Position numbers and translations under genes: made by a program. 64,000 nt of DNA from Gammaproteobacteria bacterium (GTDB lineage Bacteria; Pseudomonadota; Gammaproteobacteria; Burkholderiales; Rhodocyclaceae), in assembly GCA_029289235.1 (NCBI GenBank), contig JARFTZ010000032.1, forward strand, positions 84,364 through 148,363, given 5' to 3'. Below the pieces are notes generated by a model, which saw nothing but the letters and a program-made list of their open reading frames with translations, was not told the origin of the DNA and ran no database searches. Positions within the stretch are counted from its first letter, which is position 1. Every line of letters starts with the position of its first letter. Shown in pieces: positions 10,907 to 24,269 of the stretch.

Positions 10907-11854
10907 ATGCTCGACATCCTGTCCACCACCGCGCCCATTTACCTGGCCATCGCCGTCGGCTATTTCGCCGCACGATTCGGCCTGTTCGACAAGGCAGGGC
11001 TGCGCGTGATGGGCAAGTTCGTCATCTACATCGCGCTGCCCGCGATGCTGCTCAACGCCCTGATGCAGCGCCGTGTCGACGAGATGCTCAACGTGACCTA
11101 CGTGCTGGTCTATGCGGCGGGATCGCTGATCAACATGGCCGTCGCCCTCTGGTGGGCGCGCCGGCTCGCGCCCGGCGAACCCACCGCCCGCCCGTATATC
11201 GCCCTGGGCATGTCCTGCTCGAACAGCGGCTTCGTCGGCTTCCCGATCATGCTGCTCGCCCTGCCCGCCGTCGCCGACATCGCGCTCGCGCTGAACATGC
11301 TGGTCGAGAACATCCTGCTGCTGCCACTGTTGCTGTCATTGGCCGAACAGGGCGAGTCGTCCGGCGGCAGCCGGCTGGGGAACATCGGGCAGACGATCTG
11401 GCGCCTGCGCAAGAACCCGCTGATCGTCGCGATCTTCGTCGCCTTCGGCCTCTCGCTGCTGGAGGTGAAGCTGCCGGCGGCGCTCGGCCGCACCGTCTCG
11501 CTGTTCGCGCAGGCCAGCATCGCTGTCGCGCTGTTCGTCATCGGCGGCACGCTTTACGGGATGCCGTTCAAGGGCGTCAAGGCGCGGGTTTTTTCGATTA
11601 CCGCCGGCAAGCTCCTGCTTCACCCGCTACTCATCTGGCTCGCGCTATCGGCCGCCGTGGCGCTCGGCCTGCCTGCCCTGCCGACCGAACTGCGCAGCGC
11701 ATTGATCCTCACCGGAGCACTGCCGATCATGAGCATTTACCCCATCCTGGCCATGCGTCACGGCCACGAGGGTTTTGCCGCGGCGGCTCTGCTGGCGACG
11801 ACAACGCTCTCGTTCTTCACGCTCAGCGCACTGATCGGTCTGTTGCAGCCCTGA
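10907..11854 (+). CDS. AEC family transporter (auxin efflux carrier-like permease)
   Basis: 315-residue membrane protein with about ten hydrophobic segments. The N-terminal IYLAIAVGYFAARFGLFDKAG and the central SCSNSGFVGFPIMLLAL motif are characteristic of AEC carriers, with a charged cytoplasmic loop around residues 145-170 between the two halves. Bacterial members export or import organic acids such as malate; the substrate here is unknown. ATG 10907 is chosen because the protein homology-like region begins there; no strong ribosome site is seen and ATG 10856 in the same frame is an alternative. Confidence 0.87.
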   Translation: MLDILSTTAPIYLAIAVGYFAARFGLFDKAGLRVMGKFVIYIALPAMLLNALMQRRVDEMLNVTYVLVYAAGSLINMAVALWWARRLAPGEPTARPYIALGMSCSNSGFVGFPIMLLALPAVADIALALNMLVENILLLPLLLSLAEQGESSGGSRLGNIGQTIWRLRKNPLIVAIFVAFGLSLLEVKLPAALGRTVSLFAQASIAVALFVIGGTLYGMPFKGVKARVFSITAGKLLLHPLLIWLALSAAVALGLPALPTELRSALILTGALPIMSIYPILAMRHGHEGFAAAALLATTTLSFFTLSALIGLLQP

Positions 11855-11859
11855 CCCGC

Positions 11860-12618
11860 TCAGACGAGTTCGTCCATCACGGCCAGCAGCGCTTCCTTGT
11901 CGCGAAAGACTTCTTCCTCCAGACGCTCGACCCGCCCGCCATCGCGCAACACGAACACCTGCTCGGCCAGCCGGTGCGCCTGACTCAGGCTGTGCGAGAC
12001 GACAACCAGCGTATAGCGCGTCTTCAGCTCGACGAGCAGTTCCTCGATCTGCCGCGCGGCCTTGAAATCGAGCGATGCGGTCGGCTCGTCGAGGAGCAGG
12101 ACTTCCGGGCGCAGCGCCAGCGCTCGCGCCAGGCACAGGCGCTGCTGCTGCCCGCCGGAAAGACTCGCCGCCGGCGCGGCGAGGCGGTCGCCGACCTCGT
12201 TCCACAAATGCACATCGCGCAAGGCCTGCTCCATGCGCGCCTCGCACTCGTCGGCAGGCAGGTTCAGCACCGTCCGCAGCGGCAGTATGACGTTGCGCGC
12301 CACGGACAACGGCAGCACGTTCGGCGACTGGAACACCATGCCCGCCTGGCGCCGCAGGGTCTCGACGACGGTTCCCGGCGCATAGGCATCCACCCAGTCA
12401 CCGCCGAGTTGCAATGACACTTGCCCGCGTGTCACGCAGCCGGGAAAGCATTCGTTGAGCCGGTTGATCGCCCGCAGCAAGGTGGTCTTTCCCGAGCCGG
12501 AGCGGCCAAGCAGGAAGGTCGGACCGCCCTGGCCGATCTCAAGGTTCAGATTATCGATGACCGTCCGCCCGCCGAAGGCGACCGAAAGATCCTCGATGCG
12601 GATCGCGCACGAATTCAT
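11860..12618 (-). CDS. pstB: phosphate ABC transporter ATP-binding protein, PstB-like
   Basis: 252-residue ATPase. Walker A GRSGSGKTT (near residue 38), signature LSGGQQQRLCLARAL, Walker B VLLLDEPTASLD and switch His VVSHS are all intact. Segments such as LLRAINRLNE and the VTRGQV region resemble PstB, where a specificity for phosphate operons is usual. I start at ATG 12618, which overlaps the stop of the permease gene (ATGA); the longer open frame would run back into it. Last gene of the pstSCAB unit; no phoU follows. Confidence 0.85.
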   Translation of the reverse strand: MNSCAIRIEDLSVAFGGRTVIDNLNLEIGQGGPTFLLGRSGSGKTTLLRAINRLNECFPGCVTRGQVSLQLGGDWVDAYAPGTVVETLRRQAGMVFQSPNVLPLSVARNVILPLRTVLNLPADECEARMEQALRDVHLWNEVGDRLAAPAASLSGGQQQRLCLARALALRPEVLLLDEPTASLDFKAARQIEELLVELKTRYTLVVVSHSLSQAHRLAEQVFVLRDGGRVERLEEEVFRDKEALLAVMDELV

Positions 12619-13490
12619 TGAGAACGTCCCGTTTTCCATCGCGTTTCCAGATGAGCGCGCAACAGGCGCGCAACAGCGAACAGGCCGCCGGTGATGCACA
12701 AAAGAACCAGCGCCGCGGCGAACGCCTGCGCCAGCTGGGCCGGCGTCTGATACTCGGCGGCCAGATAGTAGATGTGGAACGGCAAGGCTTCGTACTTGCC
12801 GAACAGCGACGACGGCGCCCCGGCGTTGGCCACCACGCCGGTGAGCAGGATCACCGCAGTGTCCTCGGCGGCCCGCCCGACGGCCAGGATCACCCCGCCG
12901 AAGATGCCGTGCAGGGCAGCCGGCAGCAGAATCCGACCGACGACCTGACCGTGCGACAGCCCGAGGCAGGCGCCGGCCAGCCGCAGTTCATGCGGCACGC
13001 TCTCCAGCGCCAGACGCGTGGTGCTGATCAGATACGGCAGCACCAGCAGGGCAAGACACCCTGCCGAGAGCAGCAGGCCGGTGTTGGCCGCCGGCGCGAC
13101 GGTCTTGCGCAGCAGGAGAATCAGCGCGAAGCCGAACAATCCCATCAGGATCGACGGAATCCCGGCCAGCAGATCGACGCAGAAGGACAATGCGGCACGC
13201 TGACGCGGGCTGGCGAATTCCGCCTGATAGACGCCGCTGGCGATTCCGAGCGGCACGGCAATCGCCGTCGCCAGCAGCACCAGCGCGACCGTGCCGAGAC
13301 ACGCCGGCCACAGGCCGTCGAAAACCGGCGCACCCCGCAGCACGGCGTCGAGCGGCGGTGTGTCGCCGAAGAACAAGGCCAGCGACCAGCCCGGCACGCC
13401 GCGCCACAGAAGAAACGCCAGCAGCGTCAGCAACACTGCCGGGACGAGCACGCTCGCCCCCCAGGCGAACAGGCGCAACATGCGCTCCAT
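12615..13490 (-). CDS. pstA: phosphate ABC transporter permease, PstA-like
   Basis: 291 residues with about six membrane segments. The central region with GIPSILMGLFGFAL and the later ACLGLSHGQVVGRILLPAALHGIFGG (EAA-type loop) are typical of PstA. ATG 13490 lies four bases after the pstC stop. The final segments carry EDTAVILLTG, equivalent to the GETAPLL motif of PstA, with D in place of the usual T/A pattern. Pairs with PstC in the inner membrane. Confidence 0.85.
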   Translation of the reverse strand: MERMLRLFAWGASVLVPAVLLTLLAFLLWRGVPGWSLALFFGDTPPLDAVLRGAPVFDGLWPACLGTVALVLLATAIAVPLGIASGVYQAEFASPRQRAALSFCVDLLAGIPSILMGLFGFALILLLRKTVAPAANTGLLLSAGCLALLVLPYLISTTRLALESVPHELRLAGACLGLSHGQVVGRILLPAALHGIFGGVILAVGRAAEDTAVILLTGVVANAGAPSSLFGKYEALPFHIYYLAAEYQTPAQLAQAFAAALVLLCITGGLFAVARLLRAHLETRWKTGRSQ

Positions 13491-13494
13491 GGCG

Positions 13495-14364
13495 CTACGC
13501 CGCCTGGCCGCGCCAGCGGCGCAACAGCAAATGCACAAACGCCGTCACGACGAAGAGGATCAGCCCGCTGGCGAACAGCGACGCGTAGGCCAGGTCCTGG
13601 CTGTCGGTGGCCACTACCAGCGCGATGTGCGAGGTCAACGTCCGCAGCGGATCGAGCAATGAGTGCGGCACCCGTGCCGCATTGCCGGCAAGCATCAGCG
13701 GAATCAGCGTATCGCCGACGGCCCGCCCGAAGCCGAGCGCCAGCGCTGCCGCCAGACCGCGCCGGGAAAGCGGCAGGGTCAGGCGCAGCAACTGCTGCAC
13801 CGGTGAAAATCCCAGCGCCGCTGCACTCGGGCCGATCTCCGCCTGCACCTGCCGGAACTGCGCATCAACGAGCAGGACGATCGTCGGCAGGACCAGAACG
13901 CTCAACGTCAGCGCCGCAGCCAGCCAGGAAAACCCGGAGCCGTAAAAGGCGTCGCGGATCAGCGGCACCAGCAGGAATACCGACACCAGGCCATACACCA
14001 CGGTGGGCACGCTGGTCATGAAACGAACGGCCGCCAATAACGGCCTGGCCGCACGGACCGGCCCCGCGCCGTGGGCGAAACAGCAGACGCCCAGCGCCAG
14101 CGGGAAGGCCAGCAGCAATGCCGAGGACGCCAGACAGAACGAGCCGAGCAGCATCGGCAGGATGCCGAACTGGCCGCGCAACGGCTGCCAGCGCCAGGAC
14201 AGCAGCGAAGCCAGCGCGTCGCCGCGGAACACCGGCAAGGAAAACCAGAGCAGGAAAGCGAACACCGCGACGACGGCCAGCGCCGACACGGCAGCGGCAG
14301 CGAACAGCAACGACCGCGGAAGGGCGCCGTCCCGTGTCGGAACAGCCCCGCCAGCCGGCGTCAC
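13495..14364 (-). CDS. pstC: phosphate ABC transporter permease, PstC-like
   Basis: 289 residues with six predicted membrane segments. The motif SVPTVVYGLVSVFLLVP matches the PstC hallmark, and the EAA-type loop is ALGFSPVQQLLRLTLPLSR; the GRAVGDTLIPLMLAGN stretch corresponds to the usual GRAxGETM site with Asp replacing Glu. The start is GTG 14364, overlapping the pstS stop (GTGA). Partner of PstA. Confidence 0.85.
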   Translation of the reverse strand: MTPAGGAVPTRDGALPRSLLFAAAAVSALAVVAVFAFLLWFSLPVFRGDALASLLSWRWQPLRGQFGILPMLLGSFCLASSALLLAFPLALGVCCFAHGAGPVRAARPLLAAVRFMTSVPTVVYGLVSVFLLVPLIRDAFYGSGFSWLAAALTLSVLVLPTIVLLVDAQFRQVQAEIGPSAAALGFSPVQQLLRLTLPLSRRGLAAALALGFGRAVGDTLIPLMLAGNAARVPHSLLDPLRTLTSHIALVVATDSQDLAYASLFASGLILFVVTAFVHLLLRRWRGQAA

Positions 14365-15197
14365 AGCGGCAGATACCCCGCCGCCGCGGTCATCCGCTTG
14401 CCCTCGTCCCCGAGGATGTAGTTGATGAACGCCGCCGTCAGCCCCTGCGGCTCGCCCTTGGTGTTCATGTACAGCTTGCGCACGACGGGATACGTGCCGG
14501 AACGCGCGTTGTCCTGCGTCGGCAAGACGCCGTCGAGGGCGGGCGCCTTGAGCGTGTCATCGATGTGACCGATCGAAACGTAGCCGATGGCGTCGGCGTC
14601 GCCGGCGAGGGCCGACTTCATCGCCCCGTTGGAGGCCACGACGTTGGCGCTGTCGGCGATAACGCCCTTCTTCAGCAGTTTCTCCCAGAAGACCTCGCGC
14701 GTGCCGCTCGCTTCGTCACGGGTGAAGACGTGGATGGCCGCATCGCGCCCGCCGACAGCCTTCCAGTTGGTAATCTTGCCGGCGAAAATCTCCTGAACCT
14801 GCACGGCGGTCAGTCCGGCCACCGGGTTCTTTGGATTGACCACTGCCGCCACGCCGTCGATGGCGAAGGCAAACGACTTGAGCCCGTACTTGGCAACTTC
14901 CGCGTCGGTCAATGCCCGCCCGGTGTTGCCGATATCGACGAGACCCTCGCCGACCTTCTGCACGCCGACACCCGAGCCACCGGCCGCGACGGTGATGCGA
15001 ATCGAAGGGTTCGACTGCATGATGCGCTTGGCCGCAGCGTTCATCACCGGAATGTGCGCCGTGCCGCCGGCAATGTCGATCTTGCCATTCTGGCCGGCGA
15101 ATGACGCCAGGTCAGCCGCCCCGGCAAGGGGTGAAAACGCATACAAACCGGCAGACAGCACCAGGGTCAGGCAACGCGACATTACTGAATTGCGCAT
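14361..15197 (-). CDS. pstS: phosphate-binding periplasmic protein, PstS-like
   Basis: 278-residue periplasmic protein with a clear cleavable signal peptide ending near AGA|ADL. The IDIAGGTAHIP start, the repeated phosphate-loop signature GGSGVGV and the DEASGTREVF motif correspond to phosphate contacts in the PstS family. ATG 15197 is preferred over ATG 15203 because AAAGAG is six bases upstream. First gene of pstSCAB; its leader contains a terminator-like hairpin with a U6 run. No phoB/phoR/phoU is present in the window. Confidence 0.87.
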   Translation of the reverse strand: MRNSVMSRCLTLVLSAGLYAFSPLAGAADLASFAGQNGKIDIAGGTAHIPVMNAAAKRIMQSNPSIRITVAAGGSGVGVQKVGEGLVDIGNTGRALTDAEVAKYGLKSFAFAIDGVAAVVNPKNPVAGLTAVQVQEIFAGKITNWKAVGGRDAAIHVFTRDEASGTREVFWEKLLKKGVIADSANVVASNGAMKSALAGDADAIGYVSIGHIDDTLKAPALDGVLPTQDNARSGTYPVVRKLYMNTKGEPQGLTAAFINYILGDEGKRMTAAAGYLPL

Positions 15198-15221
15198 GAT
15201 CATCTCTTTCTCGAACGAGGG

Positions 15222-15245
15222 AAAAAACGGCCGATATTATCGGCC
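15222..15245 (-). terminator. hairpin plus U6 in the pstS leader (terminator or attenuator)
   Basis: Perfect inverted repeat GGCCGATA (15229-15236) / TATCGGCC (15238-15245). On the minus strand it is followed after one base by six U (15222-15227), the form of an intrinsic terminator. It ends only 25 bases before the pstS start, so it either stops read-through from pfk or acts as an attenuator or operator for pst. Confidence 0.6.
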
Positions 15246-15300
15246 AAACGCGCGATGTCCTCCACGCTTTGGATCACCTGCGCCCCGCCTGGGGTACACA

Positions 15301-15330
15301 AAACAAAAGCGACAGCCGGTCTCCCGGCTG
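15301..15330 (-). terminator. intrinsic terminator of the phosphofructokinase gene
   Basis: 7-bp stem CAGCCGG (15313-15319) / CCGGCTG (15324-15330), loop of four, 28 bases after the pfk stop. Read on the minus strand it runs into TCGCTTTTGTTTTG, a U-rich tail. Confidence 0.75.
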
Positions 15331-15357
15331 CCGCCCATGCGTCCGAGGCCTGCCCGC

Positions 15358-16626
15358 TCAGGCCGGGAACTGCGCGAAGTTCTGTCCGGTCGAGGCGAGC
15401 ACCCCGAGCCAGGCCGGGCTGTTGAGGTCGAGCTGCTTCTTCTGGCTCGCCAGCAGGCCGATCGGCACGTGGGTGAAGACGCCGTGATGCTGGCCGATCA
15501 CCAGACCGGTCTTGCCCGCCATTGCGGCATGGACGGCATTGCGCGCATAGAAGTCGCAGAGCACCGCGTCGTCGGCGCAGGCCGGGACGCTGCGGATCAT
15601 GTAGCTCGGATCGAAGTAACGCAGGGCGAAGGGGATGCCCTCGGCCTTGAAATAGGATTCGATGCGGTCACGCAGGAAGATGCCGATATCCTTCGACTTG
15701 AGGTTGCCGGAAGCGTCGTACTTGTCTTCGCCACCGGCCATCAGGTGCTGTCCCGCCCCCTCCGCCACCAGGATGACGGCGTGCGCACGCCGGAGCATGC
15801 GCTCCTTCAACGCCACGAGGAAACCGTCTTCGCCGTCGAGAACGAAAGGCACCTCGGGAACCAGCGTGAAGTTGACGTCCTGACTGGCTACCGTCGCGCC
15901 GGCTGCTATGAAGCCGGCATGGCGCCCCATGATCTTCACCACGGAGATGCCATTGAACACGCTGTGCGCCTCGGTATGCGCGCAAGCGATCGCCTTGGCC
16001 GCCTCTTCCACCGCCGTGACATAACCGAACGTCCGGGTGACGAAAGCCACGTCGTTGTCGATGGTCTTCGGCACGCCGACTACTGCCAGGGCATGGCCGC
16101 GCGAGCGGGCTTCCTCGAACAGTTCCGCGCCGCCGCGCTGGGTACCGTCGCCGCCGACGACGAACAGGATGTCCACCTTGCGCCGGATCAGGTTGTCGAC
16201 CGCCACGCTGACGTCAACCGGCCCGCGCGAGGTGTTGAGCACCGTGCCGCCTTCCTTGTGGATGTCCTCGACGAATTCCGGCGTCAGCGGGATCGGCTCC
16301 GAGCCGCGCCACGGATCAAGCCCCTGGTAGCCGTTGGTGAAACCGAGAATCTCGCGCACGCCGTAGCCGTGGTAGAGCTGCAGGACCAGCGAGCGGATGA
16401 CGTTGTTCAGGCCGGGACACAGGCCGCCACACGTCACGACACCGGCGCGGGTTTTCTTCGGATCGAAAAACAGCTTTTCGCGCGGCCCGGCCACTTCGAA
16501 GAAAAGCTCCTCCGCCGGCGGCGCATCGGGATCGACGATGACGCTGCAAGGCACGCGCGCCTTATCGCTGACGTGGTAATCGAGCGGTGACGGGTAACGG
16601 GCTTCGCCCAGTACGGTGATGTCCAT
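15358..16626 (-). CDS. 6-phosphofructokinase, ATP-type of the PPi-PFK-like group
   Basis: Phosphorylates fructose 6-phosphate in glycolysis. 422 residues, longer than E. coli PfkA (320), with an N-terminal extension as in the plant/trypanosome-like group. TCGGLCPGLNNVIRS, GGDGTQRGG, PKTIDND, MGRHAGF and the late RYFDPSYMIRS motif are all visible. Gly in GGDGT points to ATP use, whereas Lys in PKTIDND is the residue typical of PPi enzymes; the combination is known in ATP-dependent members of this clade. I start at ATG 16626; the longer frame crosses the promoter. Divergent from treS. Confidence 0.9.
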   Translation of the reverse strand: MDITVLGEARYPSPLDYHVSDKARVPCSVIVDPDAPPAEELFFEVAGPREKLFFDPKKTRAGVVTCGGLCPGLNNVIRSLVLQLYHGYGVREILGFTNGYQGLDPWRGSEPIPLTPEFVEDIHKEGGTVLNTSRGPVDVSVAVDNLIRRKVDILFVVGGDGTQRGGAELFEEARSRGHALAVVGVPKTIDNDVAFVTRTFGYVTAVEEAAKAIACAHTEAHSVFNGISVVKIMGRHAGFIAAGATVASQDVNFTLVPEVPFVLDGEDGFLVALKERMLRRAHAVILVAEGAGQHLMAGGEDKYDASGNLKSKDIGIFLRDRIESYFKAEGIPFALRYFDPSYMIRSVPACADDAVLCDFYARNAVHAAMAGKTGLVIGQHHGVFTHVPIGLLASQKKQLDLNSPAWLGVLASTGQNFAQFPA

Positions 16627-16664
16627 GGTTCTTATCCAGAAAGACGGGTTAAAGCAAACCGCAA

Positions 16665-16693
16665 GTATCACTGACAGCCCGGGCTTCGGTCAA
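16665..16693 (-). promoter_or_regulatory. sigma70-type promoter for phosphofructokinase
   Basis: On the minus strand TTGACC (complement of 16688-16693) and TGATAC (complement of 16665-16670) are separated by exactly 17 bases. The expected start is near 16658, giving a leader of about 32 bases before ATG 16626. Confidence 0.65.
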
Positions 16694-16710
16694 TTGAAAC
16701 GGCGTTTCAA
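16694..16710. promoter_or_regulatory. palindromic operator candidate upstream of pfk
   Basis: Perfect inverted repeat TTGAAACG / CGTTTCAA around one central base, directly abutting the -35 box of the pfk promoter and 178 bases before the treS start. It resembles LacI/Cra-type operators in TGAAAC/GTTTCA half-sites but with three extra centre bases. An outer GGGCTT (16681-16686)/AAGCCC (16713-16718) pair could extend it as a hairpin. Confidence 0.5.
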
Positions 16711-16888
16711 AAAAGCCCACCGCCGAACCATTTCCATCACTTGCTGTCGCTTTTAAGAGCGCAAGGCGCCGTTGCGCGGGCCAAAGCCGTTTGCCCTTAG
16801 GCGCCCCATATGCAAGACTGAAAAATCACGCACCGCCTCCGCCCACCGCGCAACCTCGATCAACCGCCGAGGAGAAGGGAGATGCCAC

Positions 16889-20281
<3,393 letters not shown>

Positions 20282-20295
20282 CAACGGAGACCCCC

Positions 20296-22428
20296 ATGCC
20301 CCAACCCATCACCACCGTCTGGCCCGGTTCGCCCGCCCCGCGCGGGGCCGCCTGGGACGGCGAAGGCGTCAACTTCTCGCTGTTCTCGGAACACGCCGAG
20401 GCTGTCGACCTGTGCCTGTTCGACCCGGCCGGGCGCCAGGAGGTGCAACGCATCCGCATGCCGGAGCGCACCGACCAGATCTGGCATTGCTACCTGCCGG
20501 AAGCCCGTCCCGGCCTGCTCTACGGCTACCGCGTGCACGGCCCCTACGATCCGGCGCGCGGCCATCGTTTCAACCCGAACAAGCTGCTCATCGAGCCCTA
20601 CGCCAAGGACATCATCGGGCGCACCGCCTGGCACGATTCGCACTTCGGCTACCGGGTCGGCCATCGCCACGCCGACCTCTCCTTCGACCGGCGCGACAAC
20701 GCCGCGCTGATGCCGAAATGCCGTGTCATCGACCCGGCCTTCACCTGGGGCGACGACCGCTCGCCGAAGATCCCGTGGGCCGACATGGTGGTCTACGAAC
20801 TGCACGTGCGCGGCTTCACGAAAAACCATCCCAACGTGCCGCCGGCGCTGCGCGGCACCTACGCCGGACTGGCCACCGCGCCGGTCATCGAGCACCTGCG
20901 CTCGCTGGGCGTCACCTCGGTCGAACTGATGCCGGTACATTCCTTCGTCGACGACCGCCACCTGGTCGAACGCGGCCTGCGCAACTACTGGGGCTACAAC
21001 TCGATCGGCTTTTTCGCCCCCGACCAGCGCTACAGCGCCAGCGGCGTGGTCAGCGAATTCAAGACAATGGTCAAGACGCTGCACTCGGCCGGCATCGAGG
21101 TCATCCTCGACGTGGTCTACAACCACACCGCCGAAGGCAACCACCTCGGCCCGACGCTGTCGTTTCGCGGCATCGACAACGCCTCCTACTACCGTCTGGT
21201 GGCCGACGACCCGCGCTACTACATGGACTTCACCGGCTGCGGCAACACACTCAACCTGCAGCAGCCGCGCGTACTCCAGCTGATCATGGATTCGCTGCGC
21301 TACTGGGTGCTGGAGATGCACGTCGACGGCTTCCGCTTCGACCTCGCCTCGGCGCTTGCGCGGGAGCTGCACGCGGTCGACCGCCTCGGCTCCTTCTTTG
21401 ACATCCTGATGCAGGACCCGGTGCTGTCGCAGGTCAAGCTGATCGCCGAGCCGTGGGACCTCGGCGAAGGCGGCTACCAGGTCGGCAACTTCCCGGTCGG
21501 CTGGGCCGAGTGGAACGACCGCTACCGCGACACCATGCGCGCCTACTGGAAGGGCGACGGCGGCCTGATCGGCGACTTCGCCCGCCGGCTGACCGGCTCC
21601 AGCGACCTGTATGAACACAGCGGCCGCAAGCCCTACGCCAGTGTCAACTTCATCACCGCCCACGACGGTTTCACCCTGCACGACCTGGTCAGCTACAACG
21701 GCAAGCACAACGAGGCCAACGGCGAAGAGAACCGCGACGGCACCGACAACAACAACGCCTGGAACTGCGGCGAGGAAGGACCGACGCAGAAGGCCTCGAT
21801 CAACACCCTGCGCGCCCGGCAGAAGCGTAACATGATCGCCACGCTGCTGTTTTCGCAGGGCGTGCCGATGCTCCTCGCCGGCGACGAACTGGGCCGCACG
21901 CAGCGGGGCAACAACAACGCCTATTGCCAGGACAACGAGCTAAGCTGGCTCAACTGGGAGCTTTCGGCCGAAGACCGGCAGTTCCTCGCCTTCGTCCGCC
22001 GCGCCATCGCGTTGCGCAAGGCTCACCCGGTGTTCCGCCGACGCAGCTTCTTCCAGGGGCGTTCGATTCGCGGCACCGGGGTCAAGGACCTGTTCTGGGT
22101 CACCCCCGAGGGCACGGAAATGACCGACGAGGAATGGACTCAGCATTTCGCCCGCTGCCTCGGGGTGCTGCTCTCCGGCCAGGAAATCAACGAGCGCGGC
22201 CCGCGCGGCGAGATCATCCGCGACGACAACTGCCTGCTGCTGATCAACGCCCACCACGAAGCCATCCCCTTCCGCCTGCCGGAAACGACTCCGGGGACAA
22301 TCTGGCACACCGAGCTCGACACGCACCACAAGGGCGGCCTGCAGAGCAATGGCAAATTCAATGGCGGCGACAGCTACCGTCTCGCCGGCCGCACCCTGGC
22401 CCTGCTGATCCAGCGAGGCAAGGCATGA
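20296..22428 (+). CDS. glgX: glycogen debranching enzyme GlgX
   Basis: 710-residue GH13 enzyme with N-terminal CBM48 domain, removes short alpha-1,6 branches from phosphorylase-trimmed glycogen. Catalytic signatures: [16 protein letters not shown] near residue 340, [16 protein letters not shown] near 380, and [17 protein letters not shown] near 455. GGAG precedes ATG 20296, 14 bases after treS. The stop overlaps the treZ start. The liberated maltodextrins are substrates for the MalQ and TreY/TreZ activities encoded downstream. Confidence 0.95.
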   Translation: MPQPITTVWPGSPAPRGAAWDGEGVNFSLFSEHAEAVDLCLFDPAGRQEVQRIRMPERTDQIWHCYLPEARPGLLYGYRVHGPYDPARGHRFNPNKLLIEPYAKDIIGRTAWHDSHFGYRVGHRHADLSFDRRDNAALMPKCRVIDPAFTWGDDRSPKIPWADMVVYELHVRGFTKNHPNVPPALRGTYAGLATAPVIEHLRSLGVTSVELMPVHSFVDDRHLVERGLRNYWGYNSIGFFAPDQRYSASGVVSEFKTMVKTLHSAGIEVILDVVYNHTAEGNHLGPTLSFRGIDNASYYRLVADDPRYYMDFTGCGNTLNLQQPRVLQLIMDSLRYWVLEMHVDGFRFDLASALARELHAVDRLGSFFDILMQDPVLSQVKLIAEPWDLGEGGYQVGNFPVGWAEWNDRYRDTMRAYWKGDGGLIGDFARRLTGSSDLYEHSGRKPYASVNFITAHDGFTLHDLVSYNGKHNEANGEENRDGTDNNNAWNCGEEGPTQKASINTLRARQKRNMIATLLFSQGVPMLLAGDELGRTQRGNNNAYCQDNELSWLNWELSAEDRQFLAFVRRAIALRKAHPVFRRRSFFQGRSIRGTGVKDLFWVTPEGTEMTDEEWTQHFARCLGVLLSGQEINERGPRGEIIRDDNCLLLINAHHEAIPFRLPETTPGTIWHTELDTHHKGGLQSNGKFNGGDSYRLAGRTLALLIQRGKA

Positions 22429-24269
22429 AGCACCGCCATGACATGCCGTTCGGCAGCGAACTCCTGCCCGGAGGGGGCGTGCGCTTCCGCCTCTGGGCGC
22501 CCCGCATCGCCGAAGTTCGCCTGTCCCTGGCGGACAACGCATTTCCTCTGCCAATGGAGAAGGACCACGCCGGCTGGCACTTGCTGACGGTTCCCGACGC
22601 CGTCGCCGGCACCCGCTACGCCTTCGTCCTGCCCGACGGTCTGCATGTCCCCGACCCCGCCTCGCGCAGCAACCCCGACGACGTGCACGCCCCCTCCGAA
22701 GTCGTCGACCCGCAGGCCTTCGACTGGCCCGACGACGGCTGGCGCGGCCGCCCGTGGGAAGAGGCGGTGATCTACGAACTGCACGTCGGCACGTTCTCCC
22801 CTTCGGGCGACTTCGCCGGCGTCATCGACCGGCTCGATTACCTCGTCGACCTCGGCGTCACCGCCATCGAGCTGATGCCGCTCGCCGACTTCCCCGGCCA
22901 TCGCGGCTGGGGCTACGACGGGGTGCTGCCCTTCGCCCCCGAATCCGCCTACGGCCGCCCGGACGACCTCAAGCGCCTGATCGCCGCCGCGCACACCCGC
23001 GGCCTGATGGTCCTGCTCGACGTCGTCTACAACCACTTCGGGCCGGAAGGCAACTACCTGCACGCCTACGCCCGCGAGTTCTTCAACCCGCGCCACCACA
23101 CCCCGTGGGGCGCGGCGATCAACTTCGACGGTCCGCATAACCGCACGGTGCGCGATTTCTTCATCCACAACGCGCTGTTCTGGCTGGAGGAATACCGCTT
23201 CGACGGGCTGCGCCTCGACGCCGTGCACGCCATCTGCGACGACAGCGCGACGCACCTCGTCAGCGAAATCGCCGCCGCCATTCGCCGTGGCCCCGGCCGT
23301 GACCGGCATGTCTACCTGATCCTGGAGAACGAGGACAACACGGCGCACCACCTCGAACGCCAAGCCGGGCAAACCCGAAACACGGCCACGGCCCAGTGGA
23401 ACGACGACATCCACCACGCCTTCCACGTGCTCGCCACCGGCGAAACCGACGGCTACTACGTCGATTACGCGACCGATCCGGCCGGCCAGCTGGCCCGCTG
23501 CCTGAGCGAAGGCTTCGCCTTCCAGGGCGACCCGTCGCCGTTCCGCGACGGCGCCCGGCGCGGCGAACCGAGCGCGCACCTGCCGCCCGGCGCCTTCATC
23601 GACTTCCTGCAGAACCACGACCAGATCGGCAACCGCGCCTTCGGCGAGCGGCTGTGCCACCTCGCCCCCGCCGCCGCGCTCGACGCGCTGACGGCCGTCC
23701 TGCTGCTCGCACCGCAGCCGCCGATGCTGTTCATGGGCGAGGAATTCGCCGCGGCGCAGCCCTTCCTCTTCTTCTGCAATTTCGGCCCGGAACTGGCGCA
23801 GGCGGTGACCGACGGCCGTCGTCGCGAATTCGCCCGTTTCGCGAAGTTCGCCGACCCGGCCGTCCGCGAACGCATCCCCGACCCGAACGCCGAGAGCACC
23901 TTCGCCGCCTGCATGCTCGACTGGAACGCCCGGGAGCTGCCGGGCCACCGCGAACGGCTGGCGCTGCATCGGCAACTGCTCATCCTCCGCCATCGCCACC
24001 TCGTCCCGCGCCTGGCCGGCATGGCGGGTGGTCAGGGCGAGGTTACCCGCCTGGGCGAACGAGGCCTCTCGATTGCCTGGACGCTAGGCGACAAAAGCCG
24101 TTGGACCTTGCTCGCCAACCCCGCCAACCTACCCGTCGCCCATGCGCCGGTTCCCCAAGGGCAGTGTGTTTTCGCGGTGCCCTGGTGGAATCCTGCGCCG
24201 CACGGCGGCTATGTCACGCTGCCGCCCTGGTCGGCAGCGTGGTTCCTGACGGAGCCTGAAAAACGATGA
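22425..24269 (+). CDS. treZ: malto-oligosyltrehalose trehalohydrolase TreZ
   Basis: Releases free trehalose from maltooligosyl-trehalose made by TreY. 614 residues: N-terminal CBM48/E-set ([17 protein letters not shown]), then GH13 barrel with [12 protein letters not shown] near residue 262, YLILENEDN near 300 and [14 protein letters not shown] near 397. ATG 22425 overlaps the glgX stop (ATGA); its own stop overlaps the start of malQ-treY. The longer open frame extending upstream lies antiphase to glgX and is not used. Confidence 0.95.
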   Translation: MKHRHDMPFGSELLPGGGVRFRLWAPRIAEVRLSLADNAFPLPMEKDHAGWHLLTVPDAVAGTRYAFVLPDGLHVPDPASRSNPDDVHAPSEVVDPQAFDWPDDGWRGRPWEEAVIYELHVGTFSPSGDFAGVIDRLDYLVDLGVTAIELMPLADFPGHRGWGYDGVLPFAPESAYGRPDDLKRLIAAAHTRGLMVLLDVVYNHFGPEGNYLHAYAREFFNPRHHTPWGAAINFDGPHNRTVRDFFIHNALFWLEEYRFDGLRLDAVHAICDDSATHLVSEIAAAIRRGPGRDRHVYLILENEDNTAHHLERQAGQTRNTATAQWNDDIHHAFHVLATGETDGYYVDYATDPAGQLARCLSEGFAFQGDPSPFRDGARRGEPSAHLPPGAFIDFLQNHDQIGNRAFGERLCHLAPAAALDALTAVLLLAPQPPMLFMGEEFAAAQPFLFFCNFGPELAQAVTDGRRREFARFAKFADPAVRERIPDPNAESTFAACMLDWNARELPGHRERLALHRQLLILRHRHLVPRLAGMAGGQGEVTRLGERGLSIAWTLGDKSRWTLLANPANLPVAHAPVPQGQCVFAVPWWNPAPHGGYVTLPPWSAAWFLTEPEKR

